Shown here: positions 12,383 through 22,476 of the stretch, piece by piece
Numbering within the stretch: the stretch's first letter is position 1
Layout: every line of letters begins with the position of its first letter
Assembly: GCA_963664675.2 (NCBI GenBank)
Contig: CAXXLB010000007.1
Span: forward strand, 259,063 to 323,062
Direction: 5' to 3'
Length of the DNA stretch: 64,000 bases
Source: JASGMR01 sp963664675
GTDB lineage: Bacteria > Thermotogota > Thermotogae > Petrotogales > Kosmotogaceae
Translations under genes and position numbers: made by a program
The notes under the pieces: model-generated
Seen by the model: only the letters and a program-made list of their open reading frames with translations
The model's database searches: none
Told to the model about the DNA's origin: nothing

Positions 12383-13255
12383 ATGCCGAAAAGTATGACG
12401 GGTTATGCTAAGGTTCAAAGTGAAACAGAAAAAATTTCGTATTTTATAGCAATAAAAAGTATTAATTCAAAATATTTAAACATAGATATAAGGATTCCCG
12501 ATTCTTTCAATTCTATGGAAACAGAAATAGAAAGGCATCTAAGAAAAAAATTAAAGAGAGGCACAATTAAAGTTAATATCGAAATTGTGTTCAAAGAAGA
12601 CATGGATCTTATTTCCCTTAATTTAGGTCTTGCAAAAGCTTACAATGATGCTTTCAAGAAATTAAATAAAAAATTAAACATTTCACAGGAACCGAATTTA
12701 GACAATTTTATCAGGCTCAGGGGAATTTTCAATATGGTGATGTCCGACGAATTGAATGATGAAATACTTTCAGGCATAACCAAAGCTTTGGATTCAGTTG
12801 TGGACAAATTAAACGACGACAGATTACGTGAAGGAAATGAATTAAAAATAGCTATGTTAGAATATTTGGATAAAATTCAGAAGAACACAATTGAAATAGA
12901 AAATGCTTCTTCTCATATGATTTCATATTACAGGGATAAATTGACCAGAAGAGTCGATGAATTACTACAGAGAGAAGTTGATAGAAACAGAATTGAACAG
13001 GAAGTTGTTTTCTTTGCCGAAAAAGCTGATATTTCAGAAGAAGTAGTCAGATTAAAAGCACATGTAAAAGAATTTAAAAATTTTCTGGAAAAAGAATCGG
13101 CCCCCGGTATAAAACTTGACTTTATCTGCCAGGAATTGAACAGAGAATTCAACACGATAGCTTCAAAATCAAAAACCCTGGAAATTACCAGGCAGGCTGT
13201 TGAAGGAAAAACAAATGTTAATAAATTGAGGGAACAAACACAGAATATAGAGTAG
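12383..13255 (+). CDS. yicC: YicC-family endoribonuclease
   Basis: 290 residues. N-terminal MPKSMTGYAKV and C-terminal GIKLDFICQELNREFNT are the two family signatures, and the central part is helical and charged. YicC proteins of other bacteria act as RNases on small RNAs; the role here is inferred from family. It leads the run yicC-remA-gmk-rpoZ, whose gene order is shared with many Firmicutes and Thermotogota. The ribosome site is weak (TGGAGC). Confidence 0.92.
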   Translation: MPKSMTGYAKVQSETEKISYFIAIKSINSKYLNIDIRIPDSFNSMETEIERHLRKKLKRGTIKVNIEIVFKEDMDLISLNLGLAKAYNDAFKKLNKKLNISQEPNLDNFIRLRGIFNMVMSDELNDEILSGITKALDSVVDKLNDDRLREGNELKIAMLEYLDKIQKNTIEIENASSHMISYYRDKLTRRVDELLQREVDRNRIEQEVVFFAEKADISEEVVRLKAHVKEFKNFLEKESAPGIKLDFICQELNREFNTIASKSKTLEITRQAVEGKTNVNKLREQTQNIE

Positions 13256-13267
13256 GAGGTGTCAATT

Positions 13268-13567
13268 TTGTACGGTCTTATAAATGTTGGATTTGGAAAT
13301 GTTATTATCGGTGATAGAGTTATTGCGATTGTCAACCCCGAATCAGCACCATTAAAAAGGCTAAAAGAAGTGGCAAAGGATGAAGGAAAGTTAATAGACG
13401 CAACTTATGGAAGAAAAACAAGGGCTATAGTTATAACAGACAGTAATCATATTATTTTGAGTGCTATTCAACCGGAGACGATTGCTTCCAGATTTATGCA
13501 AACCTTCAGCGATATTGAGAAAATGGTTAACGATATTAGAGAGGCTGGTAAAAAACAGGGTGAATGA
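13268..13567 (+). CDS. remA: RemA-like DUF370 regulatory protein
   Basis: The most likely start is TTG at 13268 ([13 protein letters not shown]), eight bases after AGGAGG at 13254-13259; the in-frame GTG at 13259 overlaps that ribosome site and is less likely. This gives 99 residues. The core [15 protein letters not shown] is the conserved DUF370 block. RemA of Bacillus subtilis is a DNA-binding activator of matrix genes that oligomerises into arcs. Position between yicC and gmk matches the conserved neighbourhood, and the stop overlaps the gmk start. Confidence 0.9.
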   Translation: MYGLINVGFGNVIIGDRVIAIVNPESAPLKRLKEVAKDEGKLIDATYGRKTRAIVITDSNHIILSAIQPETIASRFMQTFSDIEKMVNDIREAGKKQGE

Positions 13568-14175
13568 GAAAAGGTAAATTATTTGTAATTTCAGGTCCTT
13601 CTGGTGCAGGAAAAACTTCTATTTTATACAAGGTTTTGAATAATATTCCGGGAATAGAATTTTCTGTTTCATGTACTACGAGGAAAAAAAGAAAAAATGA
13701 AATTAACGGAAAAGATTATTTTTTCATTTCTAAAGAAAATTTTAAAAAGAAGATAAAGAACGACTATTTTCTTGAATGGGCAGAAGTACATCAGCATTAT
13801 TATGGTACTTCAAAAGAGTTTGTAAATATGAAAATAAATGAGGGAATAGATCTAATTTTAGATATTGATGTACAGGGTGGTCTCAATGTAATGAAGCAAA
13901 ATTTGGATGCAGTTACAATATTCATTTCACCACCAAGCTATGAAGAGTTAAAAGAAAGACTCGTATCGAGAAAAACAGAGAGTGACAAAGATATTGAAAT
14001 CAGACTAAAAAATGCCAAATGGGAAATGAAAAAATTTACAAAATTTAAATATTTTTTAACAAATCAGAGTTTAAATGACTCGATAAAAAAACTTGAATCT
14101 ATTATAATTGCTGAGCGTTTAATCTTAGAAAAATCACAGTATGATGACATTTTAAAAAAGATAATTGGAGGTTAG
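13564..14175 (+). CDS. gmk: Guanylate kinase
   Basis: 203 residues. P-loop [10 protein letters not shown] near the N-terminus, then [22 protein letters not shown] (GMP binding) and [12 protein letters not shown]. Phosphorylates GMP to GDP. The start ATG overlaps the remA-like stop; rpoZ follows after three bases, so GTP supply and RNA polymerase omega are co-expressed. Confidence 0.97.
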   Translation: MRKGKLFVISGPSGAGKTSILYKVLNNIPGIEFSVSCTTRKKRKNEINGKDYFFISKENFKKKIKNDYFLEWAEVHQHYYGTSKEFVNMKINEGIDLILDIDVQGGLNVMKQNLDAVTIFISPPSYEELKERLVSRKTESDKDIEIRLKNAKWEMKKFTKFKYFLTNQSLNDSIKKLESIIIAERLILEKSQYDDILKKIIGG

Positions 14176-14178
14176 GTT

Positions 14179-14421
14179 ATGTCAGAAATCATTGTAAATT
14201 ACGATAATTTATTAAAAAAGATCAAACATAAGTATGCTATTCCTGTAGCGGCTTCCAAGCGAGCAGAAGACCTGGAGGATTTCGGAAGACCCAAAATAGA
14301 TCCTGCCATGGCAAAGAAAGCCGGTGATAACATAAATATCGCATATAAAGAATTAGAGGAAGGATATATAAAAATAAAAAATGAACAGATGCTTGATATT
14401 TTGATTCCTAAGGTAAAATAA
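14179..14421 (+). CDS. rpoZ: RNA polymerase omega subunit
   Basis: 80 residues. The segment [19 protein letters not shown] is the omega core that wraps the beta' C-terminus, and [15 protein letters not shown] follows. GGAGG precedes the ATG at 14179. It is the last gene of the yicC run and is directly followed by an intrinsic terminator. Confidence 0.93.
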   Translation: MSEIIVNYDNLLKKIKHKYAIPVAASKRAEDLEDFGRPKIDPAMAKKAGDNINIAYKELEEGYIKIKNEQMLDILIPKVK

Positions 14422-14449
14422 GGCACTCGAAAGAGTGCTTTATTTTTAT
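14421..14449 (+). terminator. Rho-independent terminator after rpoZ
   Basis: Stem AGGCACTC / GAGTGCTT with a GAAA tetraloop (14429-14432), followed by the T-rich tail TATTTTTAT. It starts at the last base of the rpoZ stop codon and closes the yicC-rpoZ unit. Confidence 0.88.
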
Positions 14450-14462
14450 GGAGGTGTATCTT

Positions 14463-16359
14463 ATGAAATGTTTTTTTATTTTTATACTAGTACTATTCTC
14501 CGTATCTTTATTTGGAAATATTTCCTTCAAAGGAGAAATGTCTTTTTTTTATGACGAAGAGATTCAATCATTTCCCTTCAAGGTAGAAATTGATGAAAAT
14601 GAGACAGGTATGATAAAGGTGCCTGCAACAATTGAATTTCGGAACTCCTTTTCTTTCGATTTTTCAACAATTGTTCAGGCTGACAAAATAATTTTTCTCT
14701 GGGAAAATGATAAAAGTGATGAATTTATATATTTATATGGAGACATTTCAAAAGAAAAAATCGAATTAGATGGAATCCATAACTACAAAGGAAAAAGAAC
14801 AAGTCTCAAAAGTTTTTTGAATGGGCCCGGAGAGAAAATATCAAATGATGGAAATACTGCATATGAAACACTATGCGATGGAACTTTTGAAAATTATGGC
14901 AACTCTTATGAAAATGATCCCTTTACCTTTAAATATAGGGGAAAATTATATTTTTTTGAGAAATTCAATTCAATTTCCGGGTTCATAAAACGCCCTGATA
15001 ATGGGCAGGAGTTTAAACAGGATTATTTTGGACTTATTAATGAAAATTCAATTATTATTTCATATATTACTCAGGGAGATGGAAGTGAATGGGTAAATCT
15101 TTCTGGAAAAATAACAAATGATAAGATAGATCTTTCTGGTTCCCATTACTTTGGTGATGGCGAAGCTAAAATAAAAATGCAACTTGATTTAATGGAAATT
15201 GACAACTCCGAAAGAAATAAAAACTGGATTTCAGATTTAGAATATTTAAAAAAGGAACTTCCAAAAAAACATAAGAATTTATTTTTTAATATTTCTCAAA
15301 GCGATTTTAATTTAATGTTAGTGGAAATTATTGAAAAAGTATCTAAACTAAGCGATTATCAGATTATTTATTCCTTAAAGGAAGTTTTTTCTAAAATCGG
15401 GGATTCTCACACTACGTTTATATCGCCTTTACCTGATATTGTATATCCAATCGAAACATATTGGTACAGTGATGGAATTTATATAACGGATTCTATCATT
15501 GAAGATATGATTGGCAAAAAAATAATGAATTTAGATAATAAAAAAGTTGAAATAATTTCAAATGAAATGGAAAGATTTTATCAATATGTAAATAACGCAT
15601 CTAAATTGATTTTTACTACTAAACTTATTAAGGATCCTGATTTTTTACAAGTTTTTGTTCACAGACAAAAAGAATAGTCTAAGTATAACTACTGAAAATG
15701 AAGAATTTGAGATTGATTACCTGCCTGAAAGTGTTTATAAATTGAAAAAAAGTTATAAAATTCAATTTTCATTAATTCCTCTTTATCTTAAAAACAAAAC
15801 GGCTCCTTTCTGGTATGAATACGATGAAGACGAAAGAATTTTATACTGTCAATATAATATTTGCTGGAGTGATAATGATAAATACAGTTATTCAGATTAT
15901 GATTTTGATAAATTTTATGATGAAATAATTAATATAGTAAAAAATAACAAACTAGATAAATTTATTTTCGATGTTAGGTTCAACACGGGGGGAAATTCAT
16001 CCACCGGCACAGAATTGATAAAAAAGATTTCAAAATACAAAGATAACATCGGAAAATCATTTGTCATAATTGGTAGAAACACTTTTTCATCGGCAATCCT
16101 CAATGCCTATGACGCTCTGGAATATCTGGATGCAGTTTCGGTGGGTGAAGCTACATGGGGACAACCTAACAGCTATGGTGAAATAAAGTATCTGACTCTT
16201 CCCAATTCGGGAATTTCCGTTAGTTACTCCACTAAATTCTTTAAAGAAACAAATCAAAAGGTTAATTCACTGATACCGGAAATTCCTGTGAAGCTTTCCT
16301 TTGATGATTATATAGAGGGGAAAGATCCATCTTTAGAAGCTATTAAGGATTATGAATAA
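14463..16359 (+). CDS. S41-family secreted peptidase, frame-disrupted near 15.65 kb
   Basis: The start at 14463 follows GGAGGTG; an N-terminal signal peptide (CFFIFILVLFSVSLFG) indicates export. The first ~260 residues are a beta-rich region of unknown type, followed by the S41 N-terminal part with GDSHTTF. The frame stops at 15677, but the rest of the domain continues in the +1 frame to 16359, with FNTGGNSSTGT, the nucleophile-type segment GRNTFSSAILNA and GEATWGQPNSYGE. One base too many in T6 (15641-15646), T5 (15652-15656) or A5 (15667-15671) would explain the break; repaired length is about 631 residues. Either an indel artefact or a true pseudogene. Confidence 0.75.
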
Positions 16360-16361
16360 AA

Positions 16362-16898
16362 ATGAAAAATAATAAATCATTCATAAAATGGCAAATTTCA
16401 AATTATTTCTTTGTTTTGTTGTTGGGAATTCTTTTTCATTTCATGTTCGAGTTTCTTGGTAAAAACGAGTATATAGCCTTTTTATTTCCCGTTAATGAAA
16501 GCCTTTGGGAGCATATGAAGTTGTTTTATTTACCGATGTTAATCTTTTTAGCCATCGAATATATATTCATTGGAAAATTTTATACAGGATTTTTATGGGG
16601 AAAATCTTTCTCGATGATCTTTTCTCCTGCTTTATCAATTTCAATATATCTGTTTTTCTTTTCAATATTCGGAGAAGTGCCTATAATTTCAATAATCTCA
16701 TTTATAATTCCACTATCTTTATCGGTATATTTCGAAACAAAAATAATCTTAAAATTAAAAACAAGTAAATTTAAAACTCTAATCCCATTATTTTTAATTG
16801 TTGTGATCGGTATTCTTTTCGTTATTTTCACTTATTATACTCCTCACCTGTATCTGTTCGAAGATTTTTATACGGGAAAATATGGGATTATAAAATAA
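16362..16898 (+). CDS. DUF6512-type integral membrane protein
   Basis: 178 residues with about five hydrophobic segments. The FPVNESLWEHMKL block after the first membrane segment is typical of small membrane proteins grouped as DUF6512. Function is unknown. It begins two bases after the S41 gene and ends 10 bases before phzF, so it is probably co-transcribed with both. Confidence 0.7.
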   Translation: MKNNKSFIKWQISNYFFVLLLGILFHFMFEFLGKNEYIAFLFPVNESLWEHMKLFYLPMLIFLAIEYIFIGKFYTGFLWGKSFSMIFSPALSISIYLFFFSIFGEVPIISIISFIIPLSLSVYFETKIILKLKTSKFKTLIPLFLIVVIGILFVIFTYYTPHLYLFEDFYTGKYGIIK

Positions 16899-16908
16899 GA
16901 GGTGAAAA

Positions 16909-17694
16909 ATGAAAATCTATCAGGTGGATTCTTTTACGGAGAACCCATTCGGCGGAAATCCAGCGGGTGTATGTATCTATGAAAATGAAATGACCGAAGA
17001 TTTCATGCAAAAAATTTCAATGGAAATGAATCTCTCAGAGACCGCTTTTTTAAAAATTGTAAACGATGAGGTTCATATAAGATTTTTCACACCTGAAAAA
17101 GAAGTTCATTTGTGTGGTCATGCAACTTTAGCAAGCGCTTTCATATTGTATGAAAATGGTTATTTCACAGAAGAAACGGATATAAATTTTCATTCGAAGG
17201 GCGGACTATTAAAAATTTCAAAGGAAAAAGAATATATAAAAATGATTTTCCCAAGATATGATTTGTTCAAAAGCGATGTTACAAAAATTCCGGATATATT
17301 TGGAGTGATCCCTTCGGAATCTTACAATTCGAGCTATAACTGGAAATTGCTATATTTTAATGATGAAGAAGATATCATAAATTTGAAACTGAACTTTTTA
17401 ACGATGAAGGAATCGGGGTTGGGACATTTAATGGTAACCGCTCCCTCAAAAAGAACAGATGTAGATTTTGTTTTAAGATGCTTTGCCCCCGATTTAGGAA
17501 TAAACGAGGATCCGGTCACCGGCTCTTCCATGTGTGCTCTGATTCCATTCTGGTATTGTAAAACTGGTAAAAAAACTTTCAATTCTCTTCAATTATCGAA
17601 GAGAAGAGGAAGTTTAAAATGTACCTATGAAAATAACGAAGTAACTATAATGGGAAAAGCGGTGGAAATTTTTGAAATAGAATTAAAAATCTAA
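16909..17694 (+). CDS. PhzF-family isomerase/epimerase-like protein
   Basis: 261 residues. Opening motif YQVDSFTENPFGGNPAGV, ETAFL, a CGHATLA segment and the second-half EDPVTGSSMCAL are the PhzF/diaminopimelate-epimerase-fold signatures. The substrate is unknown; members include phenazine isomerase and uncharacterised housekeeping proteins, and no phenazine genes are nearby. It is the last gene of the rightward run; its end overlaps the end of the leftward radical SAM gene by three bases. Confidence 0.85.
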   Translation: MKIYQVDSFTENPFGGNPAGVCIYENEMTEDFMQKISMEMNLSETAFLKIVNDEVHIRFFTPEKEVHLCGHATLASAFILYENGYFTEETDINFHSKGGLLKISKEKEYIKMIFPRYDLFKSDVTKIPDIFGVIPSESYNSSYNWKLLYFNDEEDIINLKLNFLTMKESGLGHLMVTAPSKRTDVDFVLRCFAPDLGINEDPVTGSSMCALIPFWYCKTGKKTFNSLQLSKRRGSLKCTYENNEVTIMGKAVEIFEIELKI

Positions 17695-18809
17695 TAATTC
17701 CCCGTTCGATATGCCCCTACTCTTTTTCTCAGTTCTTCCACTTCCTTGTATTTTTCGAACAAAGCGCAGGGACCTTCGGATTTTTCCAGCAAATTCTCCT
17801 CACTTCTGATTTTTTCAAATAAATCGCTCTGCAAAGCTTCCAACAAAGTACTATTTTTCAAATTATGAGTGGCGATGTTGGCAATTGGGCAGGGCGTCAA
17901 ATCTCCATAGGGTGTTACATGAGCAAAGCCCCTTCCCGCCGAGACACAGCCTCCGAATAATTCTTCATCACCTGGAGAATGAATTATCAACATTTTTTTT
18001 GTCTCTTTGAATTTTAAAACTTTATTTCTGAACTCTTCCCTTTCTTCTTTTAAAAGCATTGCAAAAGCGGTATCATCACCCGGTTTCTCGGGAATATACT
18101 CGGTGAGCACACAAATTTTTATTCCATTATCTATAAAATAATCGATATTTTCTTCGTTCATCCAGAATCTGAAATTTGATCTCGTTACGGTAACTGAAAT
18201 CCCTGAAATTATTTTCTTTTTTTCAAAAGTTTTGAGATTTTCTATAACTTTTTTGAAAGTTCCCTTACCCCTTCTAAAATCTGTTATTTGTTCATCGCCT
18301 TCAACACTCAATAAAGAGACAAAATTGGAGAATTTTGAAACTTCTTTTATAATTTCATCATTGAATAGAGTTCCGTTTGAAAATAAAACGAAAATATTCC
18401 GAGGAAATTCTTCGCATAATTGAAACAAATTATCCAAAAGCAGAGGCTCACCTCCGGCAAGGAAAAAGCAGAATACCCCGATTTCATTCGCTTCTTTTAC
18501 TATTTTCTTCCACTGATCTAGCGACAGATCTTCCACAATACTTTTTGAAATATTTCCGTTCTCATAAGCAAAACATCCTTTGCATTTTAAATTACATTTT
18601 GATGTAATACTTAAAATCAATATGGGTGGAATCATTATCCCCCTCTTCAAATAATCTTCCCTGAGCTTTTCACATCTTTCAAAATTATTTGCTATTTTTA
18701 TGTAATCGGGAATTCTCAAAGGATTTTTTACAACATAGGGATAAAAAACTTTATAAAGATTTCTATTAACGAATTTCATATTTTCGGCTATTTTAATTAA
18801 ATCTTTCAT
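17691..18809 (-). CDS. Radical SAM protein with SPASM-like C-terminus
   Basis: 372 residues. The 4Fe-4S motif CNLKCKGC (Cys72, Cys76, Cys79) follows an unusual ~65-residue N-terminal helical region, then the AGGEPLL segment for SAM binding. Towards the C-terminus GGCVSAGRG, LTPCP and GPCALF provide further cysteines suitable for an auxiliary cluster, as in SPASM/twitch enzymes. No peptide substrate gene is visible next to it (phzF converges from the left, a YhhQ transporter lies upstream), so the product is unknown. The start is the ATG after GAGGTGAAAGG. Confidence 0.82.
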   Translation of the reverse strand: MKDLIKIAENMKFVNRNLYKVFYPYVVKNPLRIPDYIKIANNFERCEKLREDYLKRGIMIPPILILSITSKCNLKCKGCFAYENGNISKSIVEDLSLDQWKKIVKEANEIGVFCFFLAGGEPLLLDNLFQLCEEFPRNIFVLFSNGTLFNDEIIKEVSKFSNFVSLLSVEGDEQITDFRRGKGTFKKVIENLKTFEKKKIISGISVTVTRSNFRFWMNEENIDYFIDNGIKICVLTEYIPEKPGDDTAFAMLLKEEREEFRNKVLKFKETKKMLIIHSPGDEELFGGCVSAGRGFAHVTPYGDLTPCPIANIATHNLKNSTLLEALQSDLFEKIRSEENLLEKSEGPCALFEKYKEVEELRKRVGAYRTGNY

Positions 18810-18892
18810 CCTTTCACCTCAAACCATACATTACATTATTCTATCACTACAATTTGAAACTAGTTATATAAGTATATTAAACCGATAAATAA

Positions 18893-19600
18893 TTATAATC
18901 GTCCTGATTTTTCCTTTTCTATCATTCTTTTTGCCATATATATAAACGGCGTATCAACAGCAGCAACAATCCACTTGAATAAGTAGGTTGTGATCAATAT
19001 CTCCCACCACACATCCATAGTGTACAATCCCCAAAAAGCTATAAAAACAAAAATAATGCTATCTATAAACTGGCTTATCATAGTAGAAACATTATTTCTT
19101 AACCACAATTTTTTTTCACCGGTCTTTGATTTAACAAGATGAAAAATAAATACATCCGTATATTGGGAAATAAAATAAGCGATAATACTACCAAGTGCAA
19201 TTCTCGGAATAAGGGAGAAAATGCTTTCGAGTGAATTTTGAATAACCTGTGCCTCTTCGAAGTTTGCCGGTTTTATATAAAGTGATAATTGCATATATAA
19301 AGTCATCAATAAAAGTGATATAAAACCTATCAGCACACCTTTTTTTGCCTCTTTTTTCCCGTAAATATCACTCAAAATATCGGTAGAAAAGAAAATTGAG
19401 CCGTACAGAATATTCCCAAGTGTAGCGGATAATCCAAACAATTCGACCACTTTGACAACCTGAATATTTGCAAGAATAATATTCACTGCTATAAGTAGAT
19501 AAAGTCCCTGCTTTCTGAAAAATTTAAACAGTAACACTGCCAGTGACATATCAATTATCATAAAAATAAACCAAAGCAATTCATTTGATAAAGAATTCAT
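18893..19600 (-). CDS. YhhQ/VUT-family queuosine precursor transporter
   Basis: 235 residues, about six membrane segments. The STDILSDIYGKKEAKKGV stretch is the hallmark of this family, whose characterised member imports preQ0/preQ1 for queuosine tRNA modification. I searched the 216-bp upstream region for a preQ1-type riboswitch and saw none, so transport of queuosine precursors is an inference from family alone. Confidence 0.85.
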   Translation of the reverse strand: MNSLSNELLWFIFMIIDMSLAVLLFKFFRKQGLYLLIAVNIILANIQVVKVVELFGLSATLGNILYGSIFFSTDILSDIYGKKEAKKGVLIGFISLLLMTLYMQLSLYIKPANFEEAQVIQNSLESIFSLIPRIALGSIIAYFISQYTDVFIFHLVKSKTGEKKLWLRNNVSTMISQFIDSIIFVFIAFWGLYTMDVWWEILITTYLFKWIVAAVDTPFIYMAKRMIEKEKSGRL

Positions 19601-19816
19601 AGAACACCTCGCTTATAAAAAATACTGTGGAATTATATCATCTGAAAACAATTAATTTAAAAAATCATAATATATCACTGGAAAATATTTACAAAAATAA
19701 AATTCTATTTTAAATCTAAAATTCACTTGGATTTATCTAAATAATTTATAGAACTATTGGCATACAATACGGCAAATAAATTTAAAAACATTCAGTTTTC
19801 ACCAGATATAAAAAAA
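19601..19816. other. Intergenic region, candidate -10 element for the transporter
   Basis: A+T-rich 216-bp gap. On the minus strand a perfect TATAAT (plus-strand 19632-19637) lies about 32 bases before the transporter start, but with only a weak -35 region. Nothing else structured was recognised. Confidence 0.35.
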
Positions 19817-21055
19817 TCAATTCCTTTTCTCTAAAACTTTAATGATAGCCTCATCGAGTTTTGTTAATCCATTTTTCCCAATTTCAACAATATTTTCCAT
19901 CGTTTTATTAAAATCATTATCAAGAAATCCCTGGCAATCTTTTATTCCAATATTTCTCATAGCCAAAAGAGAAGCATCATAAGCTTCCTGAGCCGCTATT
20001 CCTGCTTTTAAGGCACAGCTTTCCTTAGCACCATCACAAAACATTCCCAAAGTATCAGATAAAACGGTTTTAACTGCCAGCATAATTTGCTCCTGTGATC
20101 CGCTGAATAAGTAAGTTATACCCGCTGCTGCTCCTGGCGAAGCGGCATTCACACATCCGCATACCGGGGCAATTTTTCCAAGTTTGCTTTTGATGTAACC
20201 CGAAATAAAATGGCTCAAGGCAACTGCTTTTGCAATCTTAGTTTTTTCAATCCTCAATTCCTCTCCCACTATTGCCACCGGTAAAATAGACACTATTCCC
20301 TGATTTCCACTTCCTGCGCTGCTCATTACAGGCAAATTCACTCCACTCATCCTTGCGCCTGAGGCAGCCATACAAAAGTATTTTATTTTATAGTTCACCT
20401 GATTGATTATTTCATTGAATCCTATCAACTTCAATCCATACTCGGCAACTTTATAGTTCATATTTATACCCCTAAAAACTTCTTCTACATCCGCAATGTC
20501 CATGTTATCGATCGTTTTTATAAAGTGATCGAGTTCAAAAGACGGTGAAAATTTAAAATCGTCGCTATTTTCTGCGTTATCTTTATTGAAGAATATTATT
20601 TTCTCATTCTTTTTCACTATATAAATTCCTGTATGGGAATTCTTTATCACACATTGTGAAAAATTTTTATCTGTATAGATTTTCGCATCTATATATATAC
20701 CGGAAAGATCTTTTATACAATTCACTTTCACAGCATCTCTATCCAGTAATAAATGAGCCTTGTCAAGACATTCATCGGAAGAATCACTCAAAACTTCCAA
20801 CCTTTTTTCTGGGTCGCCACAAAAAGCCGCGACAGCGGCAGCAACTTTATTACCCTGCATACCTTTTGTTCCCGGAACCTTGACATACATACCATTTTTA
20901 TATACATTTTTAGACACATCAACAACGACTTTTTTTATATTTTCTCCCTCAATCTCTTTTCTCGCTCTAGCAACAGCCAATGCAACAGCGCCAGGTTCAG
21001 TACAACCAAAAGCAGGTTTTACTTCTTTCTCTAAATATTCTTTTACTGAGTACAA
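19817..21055 (-). CDS. L-cysteine desulfidase / UPF0597 (CyuA-like) protein
   Basis: 412 residues. N-terminal AFGCTEPGAVALA, central VMSSAGSGNQG and C-terminal CGCVNAASPGAAAGI plus MFCDGAKESCA are the family motifs; the cysteines fit a 4Fe-4S site as in archaeal L-cysteine desulfidase and E. coli CyuA. Predicted reaction: cysteine to pyruvate, ammonia and sulfide. Starts at TTG (21055) with GGAGGG upstream. It is divergent from the glutamine-synthetase-like gene with a 101-bp shared control region. Confidence 0.85.
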   Translation of the reverse strand: MYSVKEYLEKEVKPAFGCTEPGAVALAVARARKEIEGENIKKVVVDVSKNVYKNGMYVKVPGTKGMQGNKVAAAVAAFCGDPEKRLEVLSDSSDECLDKAHLLLDRDAVKVNCIKDLSGIYIDAKIYTDKNFSQCVIKNSHTGIYIVKKNEKIIFFNKDNAENSDDFKFSPSFELDHFIKTIDNMDIADVEEVFRGINMNYKVAEYGLKLIGFNEIINQVNYKIKYFCMAASGARMSGVNLPVMSSAGSGNQGIVSILPVAIVGEELRIEKTKIAKAVALSHFISGYIKSKLGKIAPVCGCVNAASPGAAAGITYLFSGSQEQIMLAVKTVLSDTLGMFCDGAKESCALKAGIAAQEAYDASLLAMRNIGIKDCQGFLDNDFNKTMENIVEIGKNGLTKLDEAIIKVLEKRN

Positions 21056-21128
21056 TTTATTTCCCTCCTATTTTTATATTTTCTATTATAACCACTATTT
21101 AAAATTTTAGCCACGAATAAATCAGTAG

Positions 21129-21134
21129 TATAAT
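21129..21134 (+). promoter_or_regulatory. -10 element for the GS-like/amidohydrolase pair
   Basis: A perfect TATAAT at 21129-21134 lies 22 bases before the start codon and just upstream of AAGGAGGAT, implying a very short leader. A second TATAAT on the opposite strand (plus-strand 21085-21090) could serve the divergent desulfidase gene. The -35 regions are poor. Confidence 0.45.
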
Positions 21135-21156
21135 TATTGAAAGGAGGATAATTAAA

Positions 21157-22476
21157 ATGAAAGAGGATTGGTTAAAACTTTCCGGAAAAAATATAAGTTT
21201 TTTGAAAGGCATCTGGACTGATAACGCAGGGCAAATCAGAGCTAAAAGTATTTATAAAAACTTATTCAAAGAAAATCATAAATATATCGCAGGCATTTCA
21301 AAGGCCCAACAGGGCATTCCATATTTAAAAGACTTTCTCGTTAGAGAAGCCGGATTAGAACCTGTGGGCGAAGTATGGTTGAAACCCGATTGGAAAACAC
21401 TTCAATTTCCTGTCTATTCACCCGGGTTCGCAACAGTAATTACAGATTTATATTTTGACAATAAAGCGTGGGAACTCTGCCCGAGAAATTTATTAAAAAA
21501 GGCTATAAACGAATTGAAGAAACTTGATTACGAATTGAAAGTATCATTTGAAAATGAATTTTATCTTTTCAAGTTTGATGAAAATGAGAACAAATTAATT
21601 GACAATTTTCTTTTCGCTTCTTCATATTCATATGTAAATTATAATGATTTTGTAATTAAGCTATCCGATGAATTAGAAAATCAGGGCTTTCTGATCGAAA
21701 GATTTTACCCCGAATCCGGTCCCGGCCAAATTGAATTGACTTTTAAATATGTCAGTCCCCTGGAAGCGGCCGATAAACAAATCTATTTCAAGGAAATCAC
21801 AAAAAGTGTGGCTCATAAGTGCGGATACAGAGCCTCCTTTATGCCCAAACCATTCGAAGAATTTGCCGGAAGCGGAACACATATTCATATCAGTCTGTGG
21901 AAAAATGGAGAAAATTTAACCGGGGTACATGATGCTCTTTCTTTTCTATCAAAATCATTTATAGAGGGAATTCTCGATCATTTAGATTCATTGATGGCGG
22001 TTACAACTCCTACAAATAATTCATTCAGAAGGATTAAACCCGATTCATGGAGCGGAGCATATGGTTGTTGGGGATATAACAACAGAGAAGCGGCTGTAAG
22101 AGTACCAGGTGACGCCGATAATAATATTCAAAACTTTGAAATAAAAACAGTTGACGGTACATGCAACCCATACATTGCCTTAGCCTTGATTATTATATCC
22201 GGAATTGAAGGAATCGTTGAAAAAAAAGGATTAAAAGAACCCATGCAACGTAACCCTTCATTCTATTCTGAAGAGGAATTAAATGAAAGGGGAATCAAAA
22301 GACTTCCGGAAAAATTAATTGATTCCCTCAATAAATTTTCTGAGGATAATTTATTCAAAAGTTTTATGGGTGAAAAATTCTTCAATTCATATTTGAAAAT
22401 AAAAATGTTTGAAAATAAAGAAACAGAAAATTTTTCAATAGAAGAGGAGAAAAAGATTATGCTGGAGAGATTTTAA
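21157..22476 (+). CDS. Glutamine-synthetase-like ligase (FluG/GlnA3 type)
   Basis: 439 residues, class I GS fold. Conserved blocks include FENEFYLF (metal Glu), GPGQIELTF, GSGTHIHISL, RIKPDSWSGAYG and the NNREAAVRVP substrate loop. The short N-terminus (LKGIWTDNAGQIRAK) and the residues around the ammonia site resemble gamma-glutamyl-amine ligases and the GS half of FluG/NodGS proteins rather than housekeeping GlnA. The next gene, overlapping by one base, encodes the amidohydrolase half of FluG-type fusions, so the two products probably act together on a gamma-glutamyl compound. The substrate is unknown. Confidence 0.83.
   Translation: MKEDWLKLSGKNISFLKGIWTDNAGQIRAKSIYKNLFKENHKYIAGISKAQQGIPYLKDFLVREAGLEPVGEVWLKPDWKTLQFPVYSPGFATVITDLYFDNKAWELCPRNLLKKAINELKKLDYELKVSFENEFYLFKFDENENKLIDNFLFASSYSYVNYNDFVIKLSDELENQGFLIERFYPESGPGQIELTFKYVSPLEAADKQIYFKEITKSVAHKCGYRASFMPKPFEEFAGSGTHIHISLWKNGENLTGVHDALSFLSKSFIEGILDHLDSLMAVTTPTNNSFRRIKPDSWSGAYGCWGYNNREAAVRVPGDADNNIQNFEIKTVDGTCNPYIALALIIISGIEGIVEKKGLKEPMQRNPSFYSEEELNERGIKRLPEKLIDSLNKFSEDNLFKSFMGEKFFNSYLKIKMFENKETENFSIEEEKKIMLERF

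Noticed and set aside
16505..16768. Overlapping 87-codon frame within the DUF6512 gene
   Set aside because: Shadow of a membrane-protein gene in another frame; no ribosome site or family.
19601..19816. preQ1 riboswitch upstream of the YhhQ-type transporter
   Set aside because: No preQ1-I core (short hairpin followed by an A-rich tail pairing with the loop) could be found in this region.
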